The notes under the pieces were generated by a model. It did not search any database. It saw nothing but the letters and a program-made list of their open reading frames with translations, and was not told where the DNA came from. Of a DNA stretch of 64,000 nucleotides, positions 8,559-17,252 are shown one piece after another; position 1 is the first letter of the stretch, and every line of letters begins with the position of its first letter. The stretch covers positions 124,001 through 188,000 of the forward strand of contig CAVYOX010000013.1 of the NCBI GenBank assembly GCA_963770245.1, written 5' to 3'. Source of the stretch: PALSA-270 sp963770245 (GTDB lineage: Bacteria; Acidobacteriota; Terriglobia; Terriglobales; Acidobacteriaceae). The position numbers and the translations under genes were made by a program.

Positions 8559-9280
8559 CTACTCCACGTTTGCAGCCGGATAATCCTCGACGTATTCCTC
8601 TCCAGTGCAACCGTAATAGGTGACCGTGCGCGCGCCGAAATCGACATCGTAACGGACGACTCCCGCATGCCACGACGCCGACAGGACTTCGGGGAAGGTG
8701 CTCTCGCCCCGGGTTGGGCACAACTTGCGAAACCGGCGGCGGGTCCTCCTTCATAATCGCAGTCATGGTTTCCGCTGAGGTCAGCTTGAGAAACGTACGC
8801 TTGCCTGTCACCATCTCGTACAGAATGGTGCCGAACGCAAAGGTGTCAGAGCGATAGTCAGCCACTTGTCCCCGCACCTGCTCGGGCGACATGTAGCCCA
8901 CGGTACCGATCACCACGCGAGGTTCAGTAATTGCAGCCAGCGTACAGGTCTCCTCATCCCCGGATGAGGTTTGAGGCAGCGTGAGCTTGGCCAGGCCGAA
9001 GTCAAGAATCTTGATCCGTCCATCTTTGGTGAGGAACAGGTTGTTCGGTTTCAGGTCACGATGGACGATGCCTTTCTCGTGCGCTGCTGCCAGCCCGCGC
9101 GCGATCTGCTTGGCAAATTCAATCGCCTTGCGTACAGGCATGGCACCGGCGCGCAGACGATCCCGAAGAGTATCGCCTTCCAGAAACTCGGTCACGATAT
9201 CGGGCGAGCCCTCGTGCTCGCCGAAGTCGTGAATGGCCAGAATGTTGGGATGGTTCAGAGCGGCGGCGGCGGCGCAGCCA
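8559..9280 (-). pseudogene. Broken Ser/Thr kinase fused to a DUF1398 remnant
   Basis: On the minus strand, kinase homology starts abruptly at about 9280 with ALNHPNILAIHDFGEHEG. It continues through HRDLKPNN, DFGLAKL, a GYMSPEQVRG segment and a VTGKRTFL segment, and collapses at about 8720 after EDPPPVSQVVPNP. The ATP-binding glycine loop and lysine region are missing and replaced by low-complexity Ala/Gly. In another frame, from about 8702 to a TAG at 8559, the residues STFPEVLSASWHAGVVRYDV and VTYYGCTGEEYVEDYPAA resemble the end of DUF1398 proteins. So two unrelated truncated genes are joined. Neither can make a complete protein. Confidence 0.8.
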
Positions 9281-9400
9281 CCTGGGAAGTGAGGTTTGAA
9301 GCCGGCTGAAGTGCGCCCCCCTGAATCGTGCGCCCCGACGACCAAAAACTCATGAACGGAGCGCCACCGACAAAGGTCAAAGACAAGGCGGAAAGACAAA

Positions 9401-9427
9401 GGGGAAACCAGGCTGGCTGGTTTCCCC
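9401..9427 (-). terminator. Intrinsic terminator, 11-bp perfect stem
   Basis: GGGGAAACCAG (9401-9411) pairs perfectly with CTGGTTTCCCC (9417-9427) around GCTGG. On the minus strand the hairpin lies about 45 bp after the stop of the secreted-protein gene at 9472 and is followed by TTTGTCTTTC. On the plus strand it is followed by TCTTTTG. It could work in both directions. Confidence 0.7.
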
Positions 9428-9471
9428 TCTTTTGAAATCGCGGTTTCCCCGGTTTCGAATCGCTTGCTTCC

Positions 9472-9894
9472 TTAGTTTTTCGCGGCCAGAGTGACGTTCC
9501 GTGCCGAGTCATTCTTGGCTTCGTTGATCTCAGACCGGGTCTTCGGGAATTCCCATCCTGCGCGCTTCCCTGCGGTCCAGAGCTCGGAAAGGAAATAGAT
9601 GTTCCCGTAGTGCCGGAAGACCACCTTGGTTTCGCGCGCGGCGCTGGGCGATTCGAGATCGGAGGCATGGATGTACATTTCGACCATTCCATCCGTGCGG
9701 CAAATCTCGAGCATCCCCGGGTTCTCGGGCTGACCTGCGGAGCGCAGCTCGTACTCGCCCGCCGGCAGGATCTTGTTGCCCGCGTTGAAGTCGAACGGAA
9801 CGCTGAGCCGAATGTGAACCGTCTGCGCCAATGCCGATCCGCCCAGCAACAGCATACTCAGCGCGCCGATAAGAGAGAGAGCCAGCTTTTTCAT
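9472..9894 (-). CDS. Small secreted protein of unknown function
   Basis: A 140-residue protein with a clear signal peptide (KKLALSLIGALSMLLLGGS, cleavage near ALAQ). The mature part is predicted to be beta-rich, with VPFDFNAGNKILPAGEYELR, a pattern seen in many short acidobacterial secreted proteins. AGGAGG lies 4 nt before ATG 9894, fixing the start; a longer frame to 10065 is spurious. It is a single gene followed by an intrinsic terminator. No catalytic motif is visible. Confidence 0.85.
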   Translation of the reverse strand: MKKLALSLIGALSMLLLGGSALAQTVHIRLSVPFDFNAGNKILPAGEYELRSAGQPENPGMLEICRTDGMVEMYIHASDLESPSAARETKVVFRHYGNIYFLSELWTAGKRAGWEFPKTRSEINEAKNDSARNVTLAAKN

Positions 9895-10243
9895 AAATCC
9901 TCCTTTGGGTACGTCGAGAACGGTTGAAGCCAAGATCGGCCAATTTCCGGTGCGCCTGTCTCTTGTTGCTTTACCGCCGTTCGGTTGACGTTCGCAGGTG
10001 TTAATGCAACCCGCATGCCATGCCCTGGAGGGCCCGGGCCGCGGTCTCTCAATCGCGTGTAACATACTGATATTCGCGGGCTTACGAATCTCGACCCGAG
10101 GTTGCCGGAAAAACCGCCGGGGATGCGGAGGGCCATTTGGTGAACCCTCCGGTTAGCGGGAACCCGCCGAACGGTTAGCAGACGAGAGAACGGTATGCAG
10201 CGAATGCTCAACTGTGTTAAACCAACCGAACGCGGTACAAGCC

Positions 10244-12169
10244 ATGCATCCTAGAATTCGGGGTATCCACGGACCGTTGAAAGACACCAGCTTCCCGCTT
10301 TTCGATGGGGAGGTGTCAATCGGGCGCGACCCTTCGAATCAGCTCTGGGCCGCCGATTCGGGCCTTTCGCGGCGCCACTGCCTGCTCAGCGGGGAAGGCG
10401 GGCGTTTCAAGATCCGCGACCTTGGAAGTCGAAATGGCACACTCGTCCAGGGCGTACCGATCGAAGAGCATCACTTGCTCCCCGGGGATCAGATCTCGGT
10501 CGGTCATTCGCTCTTAGTCTTTCTGCTGGAGGAGGAGAAGGCTGCTCTCGGAAGCAGTCCGGTGGAGTTGACAGAAACCGGCTCCCTGGGCCTCGATCCT
10601 ATCTTCCTGCGAGCCCAGGATGCGCTCTATCTCCCCGGAAGCACCGTGGCGGTAGGAGCTGTGGATGCCAATCGCCAGGCCCAGGACTTAAAGTGTCTCT
10701 TGACCATCGCCACAGGCATTGGCCAGATTCACGATCGCGAATCTCTCGAGTGGCAATTGCTCGGCATGATCTTTGACGTAGTCCCGGCCGACCGGGCGGC
10801 GATCCTGCATTTTGGCGCGGACTTGAACGAGCTGGAATCGGCGGTGGCGTGGGATCGAATCGAAGGGCCGGGGGCTCCGGTTCGGGTGAGCCGCACGGTA
10901 GTCGCTCGTGTGCTCGAGGACCGGATTGGACTCGTGGTCACCGATGTCCCCTCCGACACGAGCTTCGCGAAGATCGAGACTCTGGTACAACTAGCGGTCC
11001 TGTCGGTTCTCTGCGTGCCATTCGTGGTCGCGGGCGAAGTGTCGACGGTCATCTATCTCGACAGCCGAAGCGAGAGCTTTGATAAAGCTCATCTGCAGCT
11101 GATCACGGCGGTGGCAGGCCTGGCCAGCCTGGCGCTCGGGAACCTGCGCCATTGGGAGGGGGTGCGCGAAGAGAATCAGGCGCTGCGTGCGGAGATTGCT
11201 CTCGAACACAACATGGTGGGGGCAGGGCCCCGCATGCGCGAGATCTATAACCTCATTCGCCGGGTCGCGCCGACCGACTCTACGGTTCTCATTCAGGGCG
11301 AGAGCGGCACGGGCAAGGAGTTGGTGGCGCGCGCCATTCACCGCAACAGCCCGCGCTCGGCCGGGCCCTTGGTGGCGGTCAACTGCGCGGCCCTTACCGA
11401 GACGCTGCTCGAGAGCGAACTGTTCGGCCATGAGAAGGGGGCCTTTACCGGCGCCACGGCGCAGAAGAAAGGAAAACTCGAGCTCGCCCAGGGGGGGACG
11501 CTGTTTCTCGATGAAGTCACCGAGATGGCCGCCGCTCTCCAGCCCAAACTGCTACGGGCGCTGCAGGAGCGGGAATTCGAGCGGGTCGGAGGCACGCGCA
11601 CCATCCAAGCGGATATCCGCCTGATTGCCGCCACCAACCGCGACCTAGGGGAAGCCGTGGCCGCCGGCACCTTTCGCAAGGATCTCTACTATCGCCTGAA
11701 AGTGGTGGCGCTCAGCATGCCTCCGCTCCGCGAACGCCGCGAAGATATCCCGGTGTTGGCGGATTATTTCATCCACAAGATCTCGAAGAAGGGCAAGGCG
11801 AAGAGCAAGACGCTGTCGCCCGCAGCCCAGGCCTGTCTGATGAGTCACGATTGGCCGGGCAACGTGCGCGAGCTGGAAAACGCCATCGAGCGGGCCTTGA
11901 TCCTCGGATCGGCGGATGTGATTTTGCCCGAAGATCTGCCCGAGGAAATCCTGGACTCGATGTCTGGAGCCACGGCCTCCGCCCCGAAATATCACGGTGC
12001 TCTGAAGGACACCAAAAAACAAATCATTCTCGACGCGCTTCACCGCGCGAACGGCAACTACATTGAGGCGGCCGAGATCTTGGGCGTCCATCCCAATTCC
12101 TTGCTGCGGCTGATTCGCAAACTCGGCCTGAAAGATGCTGCCAAAGCCATCGGCGAGGACCTGCGGTGA
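10244..12169 (+). CDS. FHA-GAF-AAA+ sigma54-dependent transcriptional activator
   Basis: A protein of about 641 residues: FHA domain (about 1-95; SIGRDPSNQ, LSRRHCLL, GSRNGT), which reads phosphothreonine; GAF domain (about 150-300); AAA+ ATPase with GESGTGKE Walker A, the sigma54-contacting loop GAFTGA and LFLDEV Walker B; and a C-terminal Fis-type helix-turn-helix (NYIEAAEILGVHPNSLLRL). It would open sigma54 promoters in response to a phosphorylated partner, plausibly one of the Ser/Thr kinases. ATG 10244 starts just before the FHA fold; GTG 10214 adds ten residues, and no good ribosome site favours either. The target may include the patatin gene 49 bp downstream. Confidence 0.95.
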   Translation: MHPRIRGIHGPLKDTSFPLFDGEVSIGRDPSNQLWAADSGLSRRHCLLSGEGGRFKIRDLGSRNGTLVQGVPIEEHHLLPGDQISVGHSLLVFLLEEEKAALGSSPVELTETGSLGLDPIFLRAQDALYLPGSTVAVGAVDANRQAQDLKCLLTIATGIGQIHDRESLEWQLLGMIFDVVPADRAAILHFGADLNELESAVAWDRIEGPGAPVRVSRTVVARVLEDRIGLVVTDVPSDTSFAKIETLVQLAVLSVLCVPFVVAGEVSTVIYLDSRSESFDKAHLQLITAVAGLASLALGNLRHWEGVREENQALRAEIALEHNMVGAGPRMREIYNLIRRVAPTDSTVLIQGESGTGKELVARAIHRNSPRSAGPLVAVNCAALTETLLESELFGHEKGAFTGATAQKKGKLELAQGGTLFLDEVTEMAAALQPKLLRALQEREFERVGGTRTIQADIRLIAATNRDLGEAVAAGTFRKDLYYRLKVVALSMPPLRERREDIPVLADYFIHKISKKGKAKSKTLSPAAQACLMSHDWPGNVRELENAIERALILGSADVILPEDLPEEILDSMSGATASAPKYHGALKDTKKQIILDALHRANGNYIEAAEILGVHPNSLLRLIRKLGLKDAAKAIGEDLR

Positions 12170-12218
12170 AGGATCGACGCAAACGATGTCCGCGGTGAAT
12201 GGAAAATCGTGAGGTTCT

Positions 12219-13841
12219 ATGCCCTATCGACTTGCTGTCACCATCGCCGGCGCGGTTTCGCTCGGCAGTTTTGAGGCGGGCGTTCTGTTCGAGCTCCTCG
12301 ACGCGTTGGCGCAGCACAATCAAGCGGCGCCGCCCGCCTCGCGTATTGCGCTCGATGTGCTGACGGGTGCCTCGGCGGGAGGCATGACGGCGGCGATCGC
12401 CGCCCAAACCATGCTCTACGCCTGGCCGGCGGTGGCTGATCCTTACGACAATCCCTTCTACAACGCCTGGGTGGCGGGCGTGGACATCAAGGGTCTGCTC
12501 CCGTTGACGGCGCAAGAGTCTGCCGGCATGTCGATTTTTTCCTCTGACTTCGTCCAAGGAGTTGCCCAGAGGTTTTTACTTGGCCGATACCGCCAACTGC
12601 CGCCTCCTCAGCCCACTCCCCACCCGGCATTGAATGCGGCGGGAACGATTGCGCTCGGACTGGCTGTGTCAAACCTGAACGGGGTCGACTATCAGCGTCC
12701 CCTCCTGAGCGGAGGCTCGTTCAACTACACGAAATTCGAAGATCAGATCACCTTCCTTCTGGGCCGAGCCACCGACACCTCTGCCGCCTGGACACCGATC
12801 ACCCAGGCTGCGGTCGCCTCCGGCGCGTTTCCTTTCGCGTTTCGCCCCTGCGATCTGAGCCGCAATGCGCAGGACTACCAAACGCCCTTTCTCTCTCCCT
12901 GGCAGCAGTCGCCGCGAAGTTTCACCTACACCGATGGCGGCGTCTTTCAGAACCAGCCGATTGGTCTGGCGAAGAATCTGGTGGACGGAATCGACGAGCA
13001 TCAGGACAGTGACAGCCGCTCCTACCTGTTTATCTCGCCCAAGCCTCTCGACTCGAGCGTCAGTCCGATTGCCGCAAAAAACGCGGTTTTCAAGACCATG
13101 ACCAACGCTCTGCTCAATGCCATATTCAATCAAGCCGGGTTCCAGGACTGGATTGAGGCCGAGACCGTGAATGACACGGTAAACCTGCTCAACCAGCGAG
13201 CCACCCAACTGGCCGGGCTGCTCAAGAGTGGCGCGGTCGTCGCATCCAGCCTCGAAAGCGTTTCGACTCTGCTGCTGCCGCGGTTCGAAGGCGCGGTGCA
13301 ACTAGATGCCGCCCGATCCCAACTGCGCCAGCAGTTTGCCGCCGAATATGACCAGCTGGTTTCAGCTGCCGGGAAAGTGACCTCTGAGGCCTGGATTAAC
13401 GCGATTCTTTTGCTCGAACTGGCCGCCGACCTTCATGAGAAGGATGAAATGTACATTTATTCGGTGATGGCGGATCACCAGGATCTGGCGGGAGCCGGTT
13501 TCTTTTCCTTCCAGGGATTTCTCGACCGCAGCTTCCGGGACCACGACTACGATATCGGCCGGCAAAAGGCGCAGGCATTTCTCGGCGATCTCAAGCGCAT
13601 CTCGCTGAACAAGCTGCCCGAACTGGAGTACACACCGAAGCCGATACACCCCATTCAACCCACACCTCCGGGCGGTTTTACCCCGGCCGCCATCCCGCAA
13701 GCCAGCCGGCAGGAACTCTGTGGCTCGCTCACGAGCGCTGTCGATAATATACTGGCGCAAATGGGAGTTAGCTGGATCGTGCGCAAAGGAATCGAAGTCT
13801 TCTTGGTGAAGGGCAAGATCAACAAGCAACTAGGCGGTTAG
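12219..13841 (+). CDS. Patatin-like phospholipase
   Basis: A 540-residue protein with the patatin catalytic dyad: an N-terminal oxyanion glycine segment (AGAVSLGSFEAGVL), the nucleophile S52 in GASAGG, and D239 in TDGGVFQNQP. It should hydrolyse acyl chains from phospholipids. There is no signal peptide. GAGG lies about 6 nt before the ATG. The C-terminal half (about 260-540) is long and not recognisable, with a Pro-rich linker near 470-490. It is likely co-expressed with the sigma54 activator. Some patatins are secreted effectors, but no secretion genes are near. Confidence 0.9.
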   Translation: MPYRLAVTIAGAVSLGSFEAGVLFELLDALAQHNQAAPPASRIALDVLTGASAGGMTAAIAAQTMLYAWPAVADPYDNPFYNAWVAGVDIKGLLPLTAQESAGMSIFSSDFVQGVAQRFLLGRYRQLPPPQPTPHPALNAAGTIALGLAVSNLNGVDYQRPLLSGGSFNYTKFEDQITFLLGRATDTSAAWTPITQAAVASGAFPFAFRPCDLSRNAQDYQTPFLSPWQQSPRSFTYTDGGVFQNQPIGLAKNLVDGIDEHQDSDSRSYLFISPKPLDSSVSPIAAKNAVFKTMTNALLNAIFNQAGFQDWIEAETVNDTVNLLNQRATQLAGLLKSGAVVASSLESVSTLLLPRFEGAVQLDAARSQLRQQFAAEYDQLVSAAGKVTSEAWINAILLLELAADLHEKDEMYIYSVMADHQDLAGAGFFSFQGFLDRSFRDHDYDIGRQKAQAFLGDLKRISLNKLPELEYTPKPIHPIQPTPPGGFTPAAIPQASRQELCGSLTSAVDNILAQMGVSWIVRKGIEVFLVKGKINKQLGG

Positions 13842-13979
13842 GCCCTCGAATCGTGTTCTTGCCCTGTCGGCCCGCTCGCAACCTTCTGCCCTGTCGTCTT
13901 TCCCCTTGACATCCGACAAGAGTGTGCCGCATTCTGTTGTCGAACGTCATGGGGAACGATGCCGGCATCCACCGATCTG

Positions 13980-14273
13980 CTGCAAGCAGAAATCGGCATC
14001 CGCATTGCGCTCGGAGCTCAGCGAGAAACTGTGTTGAGCCTGGTCCTTGTGCACGGGCTCCGGCCTGCTCTGGTCGGGCTTATCCTGGGCGTCGTCGGCC
14101 GCCTCACAGCGGCGCATCTGGTCCGCTCCATGCTGTATGAGATAAGCCCGCTCGATCCATCGGTTTTTCTGTTCGTCATTGCCACCATGTCATTGGTGGC
14201 TACTGCGGCCTGCGCCATGCCAGCCTGGTGTGCGTCGCGGCTCGATCCGATGACGGCTCATCGAACCGAGTAA
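13980..14273 (+). pseudogene. C-terminal fragment of an FtsX/MacB-type (ADOP) ABC permease
   Basis: About 98 codons match the tail of ADOP permeases: EIGIRIALGAQRETVLSLVL, two hydrophobic helices, then the ending PAWCASRLDPMTAHRTE. All upstream parts (first membrane helix, large periplasmic MacB domains) are missing, and only unrelated sequence precedes it. A TTGACA box lies upstream at about 13906, but no full gene. A relic of a deletion. Confidence 0.82.
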
Positions 14274-14373
14274 GCGGCAGCGGCAATCGAAATTCTCTCC
14301 GCCATGGGTGTTCGAGCAGCTCCAGACAGGACTGCGGCGGATGGTCGCCCACCCGAAATCGGCCTCCCGCCGA

Positions 14374-14844
14374 CTACCCTTTTCCCAGATATTTTCCAAC
14401 CACCATGGCGCAGGCTTCGACAAAATGCTGTTCGGCCTTGGGGAATGTGTTGGCGAAATAGCTTTCGATATCGAGCTCGGCTGCAAGTCTTTTCTTGGTG
14501 AAAATGGGGACCACCATTTCGCTCTTCACCAGGGACGACCCTGCAAGATAGCGCGGATCCTTCGAGACATCATCTACGACTACAATTCGCCCGCTGCTGG
14601 CCGCGGCACCACAAAGTCCTGAGTTGAGGGGAATGCGAACATTGGGCGTAAAGCTACCGACGAAAGGCCCGACGACGAGGACGTTTGGGTCGGCCGGGTC
14701 GATGAGATAGAAGCCGACCCAGTTGTAGCGCGTCATCCTTTCATGAAGGCGCTGGGCGATGCGCTCCATGACGGACTTGACGGTGGGAGCGGTGATGGCA
14801 AAGTTCTGAAATTCCAAAAGAAGTGCTTCCTGCGCAAGCGTCAT
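14374..14844 (-). CDS. GAF-domain protein, fRMsr-like but lacking key cysteines
   Basis: A 156-residue single GAF domain with NWVGFYLIDP, VGPFVGSF, VRIPLNSGLCG and KSEMVVPIF, the pattern of free methionine-R-sulfoxide reductases. Those enzymes use three cysteines. Only the GLCG cysteine is present: the position before VRIP is Asn and the catalytic position near DPRYLAG is Gly. So reductase activity is doubtful, and a ligand-binding role is more likely. It is followed (leftwards) by the ABC permease relic. Single-gene context; regulation not visible. Confidence 0.85.
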   Translation of the reverse strand: MTLAQEALLLEFQNFAITAPTVKSVMERIAQRLHERMTRYNWVGFYLIDPADPNVLVVGPFVGSFTPNVRIPLNSGLCGAAASSGRIVVVDDVSKDPRYLAGSSLVKSEMVVPIFTKKRLAAELDIESYFANTFPKAEQHFVEACAMVVGKYLGKG

Positions 14845-15035
14845 GTCAGGGCCCTCGTGCTAGGCGTCAGAGGCTTGGGTGGCGCGGAACGTTCCGCCCT
14901 CCCCCACTAGTCTACCCGGACAGCGGAATTTTCCAGAATGGAGTTCGACCCTGGTCGCGGACCGAGGATGTTAGGATGCAGGTGGAAGATGTGGTTTTAC
15001 AGGTTCGCCAAGGGGCTGCTGATTCGTCCAGAATC

Positions 15036-16140
15036 TCACTTCACGGCTTCCAACCAGCCGGTTTCCAGTAATTTGGCGAATTGTTGAGGGAGCACTGCCT
15101 TGCCGAAATAGTATCCTTGAGCCTCGTCACATTGGTGAGCCTGGAGAAATGCCAGTTGTTCTGGCGTTTCCACGCCCTCAGCAATCACCCGAAGCTTAAG
15201 GCTTCGGCCCATGGCGATCACTGCGGCTACAATGATCGTCTCGTCGGGAACGGTGGCGATCTGACGGACGAATGACTGGTCGATCTTGATGGCATCCATG
15301 GGAAACTTCTTAAGATAGCTCAGGCTCGAATAACCCGTGCCAAAGTCATCAACCGCGATCTGGACCCCCTTCGCTCGCAGTGTCCTGAGGATAGAAGGGG
15401 CGGACTCGGCATGCCTCATAAGAACGCTTTCGGTCAGTTCCAGTTCAAGAAATCTCGGATCCAGGCCGGTATCCTGGAGAATTGCGAATATACCTTCAAG
15501 AAAGTTCTCGTCTCGCAACTGCATTGCCGAGATGTTCACCGCCATGGTACCCAGAGGCAGGCCTGCATCCAACCATGCCCGGGCTTGCTTGGCAGGCTTC
15601 ACGAAGGATCCATTTGCCGATGGGCAGAATCAGGCCGCAGTCTTCGGCCACGGGAATAAATTGTGCCGGAGAGATCGGCCCCCGCAGAGGCTGCGTCCAG
15701 CGTAGCAATGCTTCCGCGCCAGCAATCTCTCCGGTGCTCAGATTGACTTTGGGCTGGTAGTGCACTTCGAATTCCTGCCGTTCCAAGGCGCGCCGCAGAC
15801 TCTCCTCAATGGCTTGCCGCTCCACGGCCCGAACGTTCATGGCCGGCTCGAAAAACTGATAGCTCTGCCGCCCATTCTGCTTGGCCTGGTACATGGCGGT
15901 GTCCGCGTTCTTGATGAGCGTCTCGGCATCCAAGCCGTCGTCGGGATAGATACTCACGCCAACGCTAGATGTAATGTGAAGGTCGTGTCGGTCGATCGAA
16001 TGGGCTTGGGCCACCACTCGCAGCATTCTTCTCGCAGTTCACGGCGGCATCTTCCGAATGCTCCTCGTCGGAAAGGAGCACGACCGAATTCATCGCCTCC
16101 CTGCCGGCTTACCGTGTCCGCACCCCGGGCGACGACAGTC
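15036..16140 (-). pseudogene. GGDEF-EAL protein gene with truncated start and three frameshifts
   Basis: Minus-strand pieces in alternating frames: GADTVSRQGGDEF ends one frame near 16085; VVLLSDEEHSEDAA continues after one extra base; a second extra base near 16027 restores MLRVVAQAH and the rest of GGDEF; then the EAL domain begins (GAEALLRW). A third extra base near 15591 splits the EAL domain before QARAWLDAG, and the last part carries DDFGTGYSSLSYLKKFP and ends at 15036. The sensor region and first half of GGDEF are missing. Each break is a one-base insertion. It encoded a cyclic-di-GMP synthase/phosphodiesterase but looks inactive unless the breaks are assembly errors. Confidence 0.85.
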
Positions 16141-16336
16141 AATCCCTTGGAGTGCTCGCTGAGTGCCAAAGGATTGTTCGCCGACTGACTTTGTCCAGGG
16201 TTCCCCTGCATTCCCCGGGGGAACCGTAAGAGATTAGGCGGTCATGAAAATATATATCGTGATACGATATACTATGGAGAGCCGGGGTCGGTCCGATTTT
16301 CACCCTGGTCTGTATCGCGATAGTCGGGAGGACGTC

Positions 16337-16825
16337 ATGATCGCTGTTCGACTGGTGCGTCTCATCGAGGCCCACAGTGATGAGCTGGCAGATGGATTGT
16401 TGAACAAGTTCCGGACTTCATCTCGCACGAGCGATTTACGGAACGTTTCGGCGCAAGAATTGCGGGGCCGTAGTCTCGAGATCATACAGCACTTGAGCGA
16501 GTGGCTGATCTGCAAGTCGGAGAACGAAGTCGAACGTCGTTACCGGGAAATGGGTTTCGCCCGTGCCGCCCAGAACGTTTCTTTTGCCGATTTCTGCTGG
16601 GCGATGGTATTGACGAAAGATCACATCTGGGACTTTGTCCAACGACAGGGATTCCTCGGTGGGGCGGCCGAGATTTACGGCGCCATGGAATTGCTGCGAC
16701 TGCTCGACCAGTTTTTTGAGCGAGCCATTTGCTATGGTGCCGAGGGCTACGAGAGTGCAAGAATCGGAAACGTCGACTGTCTCCACGTTGCGCAACCAAC
16801 GGCGGCGGCCGTGAAACGATTGTGA
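16337..16825 (+). CDS. RsbRD-type N-terminal domain protein (stressosome/sensor-like)
   Basis: A 162-residue all-helical protein resembling the RsbRD N-terminal globin-like sensory domain: IEAHSDELADGLLNKF near the start, an ERRYREMGFARAAQNVSF centre, and LLRLLDQFFERAICYGAEGY near the end. In RsbR-type proteins such a domain senses signals for the general stress cascade, but here the STAS domain is missing, so it is stand-alone. GGGAGGA 4 nt before ATG 16337 sets the start; the in-frame extension to 16244 is unlikely. Partner unknown. Confidence 0.72.
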   Translation: MIAVRLVRLIEAHSDELADGLLNKFRTSSRTSDLRNVSAQELRGRSLEIIQHLSEWLICKSENEVERRYREMGFARAAQNVSFADFCWAMVLTKDHIWDFVQRQGFLGGAAEIYGAMELLRLLDQFFERAICYGAEGYESARIGNVDCLHVAQPTAAAVKRL

Positions 16826-17252
16826 CGGCCGAGACGCGTTCTTTGTCCGAGTCCGAGTTGACTGCTTCGATGATTCACCGCGCATGATTCATTCCCACAA
16901 ACTGGAACTCCTGCCGCCAGTCCTCCCAGCCTGGCATATCCTGTAGTTGACAGCGGCGCATACCATTTCAATCGGATGCGATTGATGGTTACCGGCATTT
17001 TCCAAGCCCTGAACCGAATCATTCGTTAACCAGACAAGATCCGGCGATCTGGTTGGCCGAGCCAAGCATTTTCTCGGCCTGCCCACTAATGGACACCCGA
17101 TTTCGCAAGCGGACAATGCCTCCTCCAAAACCGGGCCGGCGGCCAGGGTTCAGCCAAGCTTTTCAATTGCATAGCCTCACTCGGCTCCTGGTCCCAAACT
17201 TGCATGGTTTTCGCAGTTAGGACTCGTCCGGCCGGTTTTCAGCCCGGTTGCC
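16826..17252. other. Intergenic region without a visible gene
   Basis: A 427-bp stretch between the RsbRD-like gene and the ADOP permease. No coding signal, repeat or clear promoter was recognised. ADOP genes are often preceded by a PadR regulator; none is present here. Confidence 0.5.
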
